Below are positions 6,990 to 10,696 of a stretch of 10,696 bases of DNA, in pieces. The DNA comes from UBA1858 sp045106935 (GTDB taxonomy: Bacteria > Pseudomonadota > Gammaproteobacteria > UBA4575). The stretch covers positions 1-10,696 of the forward strand of contig JBGCFN010000042.1 in the NCBI GenBank assembly GCA_045106935.1, in the 5' to 3' direction. The first letter of the stretch is position 1, and every line of letters begins with the position of its first letter. The notes beneath the pieces were generated by a model. It made no database searches and was not told the DNA's origin. It saw only the letters and a program-made list of their open reading frames with translations. The translations under genes and the position numbers were made by a program.

Positions 6990-7388
6990 ATGAATGATAA
7001 TAATTTACACCCATTTGTGGTTACCCTTAACGCTGAAAAAGTGATTGAGTACTTTCGAGATAGACCACTTAATCAATCACAGCATGATGACTTAGCTGCC
7101 ACTGATTTAAAATTAGATCAAGGGATTAAGATTGCTGGAGAATTTATCAAACAGCCCACAGACCAAGATAAGGCAGTATTTATGGCCAATGTATTAACTA
7201 ACGCATTGGATAATGACAATGATTCTGCCATTGCCGTTGCCTGTGCATATCTAGCCACTAGATTTATTCATCTAAAACAGCTCAAAATCACTTCTCATGA
7301 TGATCGAGTGTCTATTGAATTAATTAATGATCAGCTATATGCGGAGCCTATTCCCATCAAGTTCATTCCCAAAAAGGACCTGATGTAG
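6990..7388 (+). CDS. Hypothetical protein, unrecognised, second gene of a pair
   Basis: The product has 132 residues with no family recognised. The N-terminal half is acidic and helical (AEKVIEYFRDRPLNQSQHDDL); the middle has an alanine-rich helical stretch (AIAVACAYLATRFIHL), not long or hydrophobic enough for a confident membrane helix; the end resembles short beta strands (RVSIELINDQLYAEPIPIKFI). No signal peptide is present. The start ATG follows the preceding stop by five bases, with GAGG 17 bases upstream as the only purine-rich element, so translation may depend on coupling to the upstream gene. It ends 7 bp before the stop of a convergent micro-ORF. Confidence 0.72.
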   Translation: MNDNNLHPFVVTLNAEKVIEYFRDRPLNQSQHDDLAATDLKLDQGIKIAGEFIKQPTDQDKAVFMANVLTNALDNDNDSAIAVACAYLATRFIHLKQLKITSHDDRVSIELINDQLYAEPIPIKFIPKKDLM

Positions 7389-7395
7389 ATTGCAA

Positions 7396-7476
7396 TTAAC
7401 GATTTACCCATCCCCACATCGCCCAGCCCAGACTTAAGACTAAAATAATTAGTGCGATTGTTAAATTTGTTGTCAT
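7396..7476 (-). CDS. Candidate 26-residue single-helix membrane microprotein
   Basis: A 27-codon frame from the ATG at 7476-7474 to TAA at 7398-7396. After a polar MTTN start comes an unbroken hydrophobic run of about 20 residues (LTIALIILVLSLGWAMWGWV) ending in NR, a typical composition for a short inner-membrane protein with Trp at the membrane interface. Upstream on this strand is the A-rich AATAAATAAA before the ATG, with no Shine-Dalgarno sequence, and a TATAAC that could be part of a -10. It is convergent with the preceding plus-strand gene. No known microprotein family was recognised. Its composition is the main evidence, so it may be spurious. Confidence 0.45.
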   Translation of the reverse strand: MTTNLTIALIILVLSLGWAMWGWVNR

Positions 7477-7751
7477 TTTATTTATTCATATAGTTATAGC
7501 GTAACCATATGATTAAAAATGATTTTTTGGTGTGTAATGTCGATGAAAATGGCATATTCTCTGACTATATGGTTGTTATACTCACTATTAAGTAGGTTTT
7601 CTTTACTCTATTTTGCGTTGCATATTTACCACACATATCAATCTATCAAGCGTTAGATATATCGCTATATTTGTGTATTAGAAGTCACTAATTAAGTAAT
7701 TTAAAATAAGAAATCTCCATCAGATTCAAACTCTTAGGTGTCATTCATTGA

Positions 7752-7769
7752 TGTTGCTTTAAAACAACA
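7752..7769. promoter_or_regulatory. 18-bp near-palindrome, possible activator or repressor site
   Basis: TGTTGCTTTAAAACAACA has 8 of 9 base pairs symmetrical. Its centre (7760.5) is about 61 bp upstream of the start point predicted from the extended -10 at 7810-7815, a common position for class I activators. It does not match the CRP (TGTGA-N6-TCACA) or FNR (TTGAT-N4-ATCAA) consensus. The regulator is unknown. Confidence 0.4.
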
Positions 7770-7784
7770 GAATTTAAATTTTTG

Positions 7785-7815
7785 TTGGAAAAGTACAAAA
7801 TCACTGTGGTAAGAT
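7785..7815 (+). promoter_or_regulatory. Probable porin promoter with extended -10
   Basis: TG at 7807-7808, one base, then TAAGAT at 7810-7815 forms an extended -10 (TGnTAAGAT). TTGGAA at 7785-7790 is a possible -35 with a long 19-bp spacer, a defect the extended -10 can offset. Predicted start point is about 7822, leaving a leader of about 200 nt before the porin ATG. Confidence 0.45.
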
Positions 7816-7840
7816 CGCAACGCTTGATAGGTATTAGGCT

Positions 7841-7871
7841 CTACTTAATGTTGTTTTCACATCATAAGTAG
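7841..7871 (+). promoter_or_regulatory. Leader hairpin in the porin 5' untranslated region
   Basis: CTACTTA (7841-7847) pairs perfectly with TAAGTAG (7865-7871). Inside, ATGT (7848-7851) pairs with ACAT (7859-7862), leaving a CA bulge at 7863-7864 and a 7-nt loop. It lies about 20 nt after the predicted start point. It has no T run, so it is more likely a stabilising or regulatory structure than a terminator. Confidence 0.45.
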
Positions 7872-7897
7872 CACTCAAGGGACACGGGTGAAATCTA

Positions 7898-7996
7898 ATG
7901 CTGAGTGGATTTATAAGGAAGAGAGGGAACTGGTACTTAAACACACCACTACCACTACATCCACAGCAAGCTGTTACTCGAGTACATTTAACTTAA
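7898..7996 (+). CDS. Candidate 32-residue leader ORF before the porin
   Basis: ATG at 7898, preceded by GGGTGA (7887-7892) at suitable spacing, opens a 32-codon frame ending in TAA 25 bases before the porin start codon. The peptide begins MLSGFIRKRGNWYLN, then a Pro/Leu-rich PLPLHPQQA stretch. It is basic, has no signal peptide and matches no family I know. A translated leader could couple to or control porin translation. A frame of this length occurs often by chance, so support rests on the ribosome-site match and position only. Confidence 0.3.
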   Translation: MLSGFIRKRGNWYLNTPLPLHPQQAVTRVHLT

Positions 7997-8021
7997 ATAT
8001 TAAAAGATGGAGTACATCTAA
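7980..8021 (+). repeat. 12-bp direct repeat spanning the leader ORF end and porin translation start
   Basis: GAGTACATTTAA (7980-7991) and GAGTACATCTAA (8010-8021) match at 11 of 12 bases, exactly 30 bases apart. The second copy includes part of the porin ribosome-binding site (GGAG at 8009-8012) and ends at the base before the ATG. The first covers the last codons of the leader ORF. A shared binding site for an RNA or protein is possible. Confidence 0.5.
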
Positions 8022-9323
8022 ATGAAAATTAAACTATTAGGAACTGCGCTTGCGCTAGGCCTAGCATCAACAGCTGTTACAGCTGGCGGTGTTGGCGGCG
8101 GAAACGCAAATTCAAACTGGACTATCTACGGATGGCAAAACTGGTCATACGAGTTAGTCTCTGTTGATGATGGCAACGGTGTCGAGGGAGATCGCGACAT
8201 ACAGCGTATCAACAATAACGCTGCTAACATTGGTTTCGCTGCTAGCCTACCTACTGGACTATCTATGGGTGGCCAAGATGTGAATGTAAACTTTCAATGT
8301 GAGCAATTCACTTTCCATAACCGCTTTAACGGATTTACTAATTTCTGTAACAGAAATAGTAAAATCAGCTTAAGTGGTGCGTTCGGTGAGATCATGTTTG
8401 GTCAGTGGCTACTTCCACACAACGAAATGGTTGCTCAGTGGGTTGACCCATTCTATGACGCAGGTGCTGACTCTCATACTTCAATCATGGGTAACATTGG
8501 TGGCGGCGCAGGCCAAGATGAATTCTATAATGGTTCATTCTCAACTAGCCAAGCTTTCAATCGTCGTCAAGAAGAAGTGGTTCAGTACTGGTCTCCAGAC
8601 TTAAATGGCTTAAAATTCCGTATCGCAACAACTAACGCTGCACAAGATAATGCTGGTTTCACTGGCTTCGCTGGTGGTGGTGATAACCTTATTACTAATG
8701 CGGCTGGTACAGAAGAGCTTGATCCACGCATCTGGTCAATGGGTGTTGCATATGAAAACACTCTTTCAAGTGGCAATAATGTATGGCTAGCAGCAACCTA
8801 TGAAGTTCATGATGAGTGGGCTGCAGTAGAATTAGGTTGTAGTGATTCAGATGATGAGTCATACCGAGTTGCTGGTCGTTATATCCATCAGTGGGGCAAC
8901 GGCATGTCTACTCAAATTTCTGCAATGTGGGAAACTATTGAGTATGATCATGAAGATTGTATTACTTCTATCGCTGCAAACGTTGGTGATGGCTCTGGAA
9001 ACCTAGAGTTAGAACGTGATGCATGGATGGTTTCTGGTAAGCAAACATTCGGAAATGGTTTTGACATTCGCGCTTCTTACATGAACGCAGACGAGTATGA
9101 CTGTGATGTATCTGACGGCTGTACAACAGATGATGATACTGATGCGTCAGCATTTAACGTTGGTGTCTTCTACACAATGCCTGCAGGTACTGAGCTTCGT
9201 CTAACTTATTCAGAAGTGGATAATGAAGACAATGCTAATTATGACTTTGGTATTGGTGGCGCTGGAACTGTACTAGGTGAAGATGTTGATATGTTCGCTT
9301 TCGGTATTGTTCAATGGTTCTAA
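8022..9323 (+). CDS. Gram-negative outer-membrane porin (general trimeric type)
   Basis: The product has 433 residues. A signal peptide (KIK, core LLGTALALGLAST, cleavage near TA|GG at residues 21-22) is followed by alternating beta-strand patterns with acidic, Gly/Asn/Asp-rich loops, ending in IVQWF with the C-terminal Phe read by the BAM machinery. The segment SKISLSGAFGEIMFGQW matches the LSG-fGtvtlGrq strand of Gram-negative porins, and the following PHNEMVAQWVDPFYD should enter the constriction loop. It should form a diffusion pore for small solutes in the outer membrane; specificity cannot be read. Six cysteines (93, 109, 273, 313, 361, 367), an even number all in the mature part, are unusual for this family and could form disulfides, C361-C367 being only six apart. 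ATG at 8022 has GGAG nine bases upstream. The gene stands alone, with its own promoter region and a strong terminator. Confidence 0.92.
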   Translation: MKIKLLGTALALGLASTAVTAGGVGGGNANSNWTIYGWQNWSYELVSVDDGNGVEGDRDIQRINNNAANIGFAASLPTGLSMGGQDVNVNFQCEQFTFHNRFNGFTNFCNRNSKISLSGAFGEIMFGQWLLPHNEMVAQWVDPFYDAGADSHTSIMGNIGGGAGQDEFYNGSFSTSQAFNRRQEEVVQYWSPDLNGLKFRIATTNAAQDNAGFTGFAGGGDNLITNAAGTEELDPRIWSMGVAYENTLSSGNNVWLAATYEVHDEWAAVELGCSDSDDESYRVAGRYIHQWGNGMSTQISAMWETIEYDHEDCITSIAANVGDGSGNLELERDAWMVSGKQTFGNGFDIRASYMNADEYDCDVSDGCTTDDDTDASAFNVGVFYTMPAGTELRLTYSEVDNEDNANYDFGIGGAGTVLGEDVDMFAFGIVQWF

Positions 9324-9352
9324 TAAGTTAAATTAATTTACTTTAAAAGAAC

Positions 9353-9385
9353 AAAACAGGCACCTTCGGGTGCCTGTTTTTTTTT
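9353..9385 (+). terminator. Rho-independent terminator of the porin gene
   Basis: CAGGCACC (9357-9364), loop TTCG (9365-9368) and GGTGCCTG (9369-9376) form a perfect 8-bp stem with a stable UUCG tetraloop. Nine T follow (9377-9385), and AAAA before the stem can extend the pairing. It starts about 30 bp after the porin stop. Confidence 0.95.
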
Positions 9386-9466
9386 ATCTTTTATAAACTG
9401 CAAAATTGACCTAAACTATCTTTTATTGGTAGTGTCTATTTAGAATTAAACACTTTGGCTTTTCAT

Positions 9467-10276
9467 ATGCTTCCCAAAATAGTTTTATCGATTCTCCTTA
9501 TTTTATCCTGCCCAACACTTTGGGCAAATTGTACGCCTGAGACTGTCAGTTTTTATCTTGACAAGGGGTTTACACAACAACAAATAACGAAACTATGCGC
9601 CCAGAGCTCTGAATCAACACCTGCATACCAGCCTTATCAAAAACCGATAGTAATCTACCAAGAAGGCTATGATAGTGGTAATAGCGTAGAAGAGCGTAAG
9701 GCGATAAGTGAATTAAAAGGCAGTATTGCTGCCCGTTCAGTTGATGTAACAGAAACACATATTAATTTTATCCGCAAAGTATGTATTAGAGCCGGCAACT
9801 CTCCAGAAAAGGATCAACGTATCGATAAGTGTATTGATACTGCATTCTCAATAGCAAGAGACGGTCTACGTGTAACTGACTCAGGGGCTAGTTTTCTATT
9901 ATTTGGACAGCAAAATCTATCAATTTCAAGCACTAGCATTACCCGCAAATTTGTTACCGCTGACCCCTGGGCAGACTTCGCACCTGATTTACGTTTTTTA
10001 TTGCAAAGAAAATATGAATCACAGGAAAAAGGAAATACAACAGATATCCCTCTAAGAAAAAGCGCTTCGCCACCTCAAGTCGTTAATGCTATTCGCACAA
10101 TCTCGTCTTCCACAGACCAGAAAAAAACAGGAAGTAAAGAAAGCGAAGTAGCTAAGATTCTTGATGAAAACTATGTTCCTCCAACTGAAGAAGAATACAT
10201 AGCTTCACAACCAACATTCGAAGAAATCAAAGAACAGGAAAAGAAGAAGAAAAAGTGGTGGAACCCGTTTGACTAA
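9467..10276 (+). CDS. Secreted protein of unknown function with a GFTxxQIxxLC motif
   Basis: The product has 269 residues from the ATG at 9467; a TTG at 9455 would add four residues, and neither has a clear ribosome site. MLPKIVLSILLIL...TLWA is a signal peptide with probable cleavage after A20. C15 within it makes only a poor lipobox. The mature N terminus NCTPETVSFYLDKGFTQQQITKLC has cysteines at 22 and 44 around a helical GFTxxQIxxLC motif; similar short motifs recur in exported gammaproteobacterial proteins of no known role. A second cysteine pair (C106, C122) frames KVCIRAGNSPEKDQRIDKC, so two disulfides are plausible. The last 80 residues are Ser/Pro/Glu/Lys-rich and probably disordered, ending in a lysine cluster and KWWNPFD. 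A possible promoter is TTGACC (9406-9411) with TAGTGT (9430-9435), which is weak. It converges on gpmI, 9 bp away. Confidence 0.78.
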   Translation: MLPKIVLSILLILSCPTLWANCTPETVSFYLDKGFTQQQITKLCAQSSESTPAYQPYQKPIVIYQEGYDSGNSVEERKAISELKGSIAARSVDVTETHINFIRKVCIRAGNSPEKDQRIDKCIDTAFSIARDGLRVTDSGASFLLFGQQNLSISSTSITRKFVTADPWADFAPDLRFLLQRKYESQEKGNTTDIPLRKSASPPQVVNAIRTISSSTDQKKTGSKESEVAKILDENYVPPTEEEYIASQPTFEEIKEQEKKKKKWWNPFD

Positions 10277-10285
10277 ATAGTCACT

Positions 10286-10696
10286 TTACTTAATTAGCGA
10301 TTCTTCTTCCATATTGCCAGGCACTGGAATATTCATTAACTCTAAAATAGTCGGTGTTACTGAACCTAGTCCTTTGCCATGTTCTAGTTTAACTTTATTA
10401 TTAGCATGATTAATCACCATGCATGGCACAGGGTTCGTGGTATGTTGGGTATGTGGATCGCCTGTTAAAGCATCATACATTTCATCACAGTTACCATGGT
10501 CTGACGTCAGTAAGACATTCACTTCTTCATCAATAGCGGCATCCAGTACTCGCCCAACTTCTGTATCCATGACTTCCAGTGCCTTGATAATTGCTTCAGG
10601 CACAGCCGTGTGGCCGACCATATCACCGTTGGCGAAATTAACGATTATTAAACTATGCTCTTTATCTTCGATGGACTTTATCACCACATCAGCGAC
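10286..10696 (-). CDS. gpmI: 2,3-bisphosphoglycerate-independent phosphoglycerate mutase, C-terminal part
   Basis: The last 137 residues of GpmI; the frame stays open to the window edge, so the start lies to the right. The enzyme interconverts 3- and 2-phosphoglycerate in glycolysis and gluconeogenesis with two Mn2+ ions and no bisphosphoglycerate cofactor, in the cytoplasm. Conserved metal-site segments of the alkaline phosphatase superfamily are present: NFANGDMVGHT (Asp and His ligands), TSDHGNCDEM (DHGN ligands) and HTQHTTNPVP (His ligand). VTPTILELMNIPVPGNM is the usual C-terminal helix region. The end is intact, with a TAA stop at 10288-10286. An apparent GTG start at 10687 is only an internal valine; VAD codons precede it in frame. 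Confidence 0.95.
   Translation of the reverse strand, partial: VADVVIKSIEDKEHSLIIVNFANGDMVGHTAVPEAIIKALEVMDTEVGRVLDAAIDEEVNVLLTSDHGNCDEMYDALTGDPHTQHTTNPVPCMVINHANNKVKLEHGKGLGSVTPTILELMNIPVPGNMEEESLIK

Larger units (their letters stand above)
7477..8021. other. Long noncoding region upstream of the porin gene
   Basis: About 545 bases have no long reading frame. The first 270 are very AT-rich and show no convincing gene or RNA structure. The second half carries the porin control region described in separate entries: near-palindrome at 7752-7769, promoter at 7785-7815, hairpin at 7841-7871, leader ORF at 7898-7996 and the direct repeat ending at 8021. A transcript from this promoter would have an untranslated leader of about 200 nt. 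Confidence 0.6.

Noticed and set aside
7509..7595. 28-codon plus-strand ORF (MIKNDFLVCNVDENG...)
   Set aside because: It has no ribosome site, no recognisable composition and no context; this length is expected by chance.
7752..7769. CRP or FNR site
   Set aside because: The arms and spacing do not match TGTGA-N6-TCACA or TTGAT-N4-ATCAA, so only an unnamed palindrome is reported.
1..10696. CRISPR array, insertion sequence, transposase or toxin-antitoxin pair
   Set aside because: No spaced direct-repeat array, no transposase frame and no terminal inverted repeats were seen. The two small unknown genes at 6526-7388 do not resemble a known toxin-antitoxin pair.

Overview
The window looks like an AT-rich chromosome segment of a Gram-negative proteobacterium, most likely a gammaproteobacterium. 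The grounds are a trimeric-type outer-membrane porin ending in Phe, a PqiA-domain membrane protein, an HDOD-GGDEF signalling protein, a DamX/ExeA-like ATPase-fold membrane protein and a cofactor-independent phosphoglycerate mutase. The genus cannot be fixed from the sequence alone.

Left edge (1-321): bases 28-72 are the intact 3' half of a CAU-anticodon tRNA, from the anticodon loop to the encoded CCA. The bases before it do not form a matching 5' half. This is what the distal attachment site (attR-like) of an element integrated in a tRNA gene looks like. If so, the element lies to the left, outside the window, and everything right of about base 72 is host chromosome. A 22-bp perfect inverted repeat sits upstream of the first gene.

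322-5202: an HDOD-GGDEF protein (probable active diguanylate cyclase with an I-site) converges on a minus-strand O-acetylhomoserine sulfhydrylase (MetY type). Across a 205-bp divergent spacer, which carries a 20-bp near-palindrome, a 608-residue protein follows. It has an AAA/ExeA-like domain whose Walker A motif has decayed, an acidic linker, one membrane helix and a C-terminal TPR-like region.

5209-7476: a minus-strand pair encodes a 4-TM single PqiA-domain protein and an MhpD/fumarylacetoacetase-fold hydratase-like protein with a signal peptide. Head to head with it, a plus-strand pair encodes two unrecognised proteins. Convergent with that pair is a 26-residue single-TM micro-ORF on the minus strand.

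7477-9385: a porin gene has an unusually elaborate upstream region of about 540 bp: an 18-bp near-palindrome, an extended -10 promoter, a leader hairpin, a 32-codon leader ORF with a Shine-Dalgarno-like sequence, and a 12-bp direct repeat ending at the start codon. The porin is followed by a textbook UUCG-loop terminator.

9467-10696: an unrecognised secreted protein with a GFTxxQIxxLC motif converges on the C-terminal end of gpmI, which runs off the window.

Most genes are unrelated housekeeping or envelope functions arranged convergently or divergently. The plausible functional groupings are the PqiA-like/hydratase pair and the two-gene unknown operon. No complete new defence or mobile system is visible. 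The points most worth a second look are the tRNA-fragment junction, the decayed-P-loop ATPase/TPR fusion, the exported hydratase, the micro-ORF and the porin leader.
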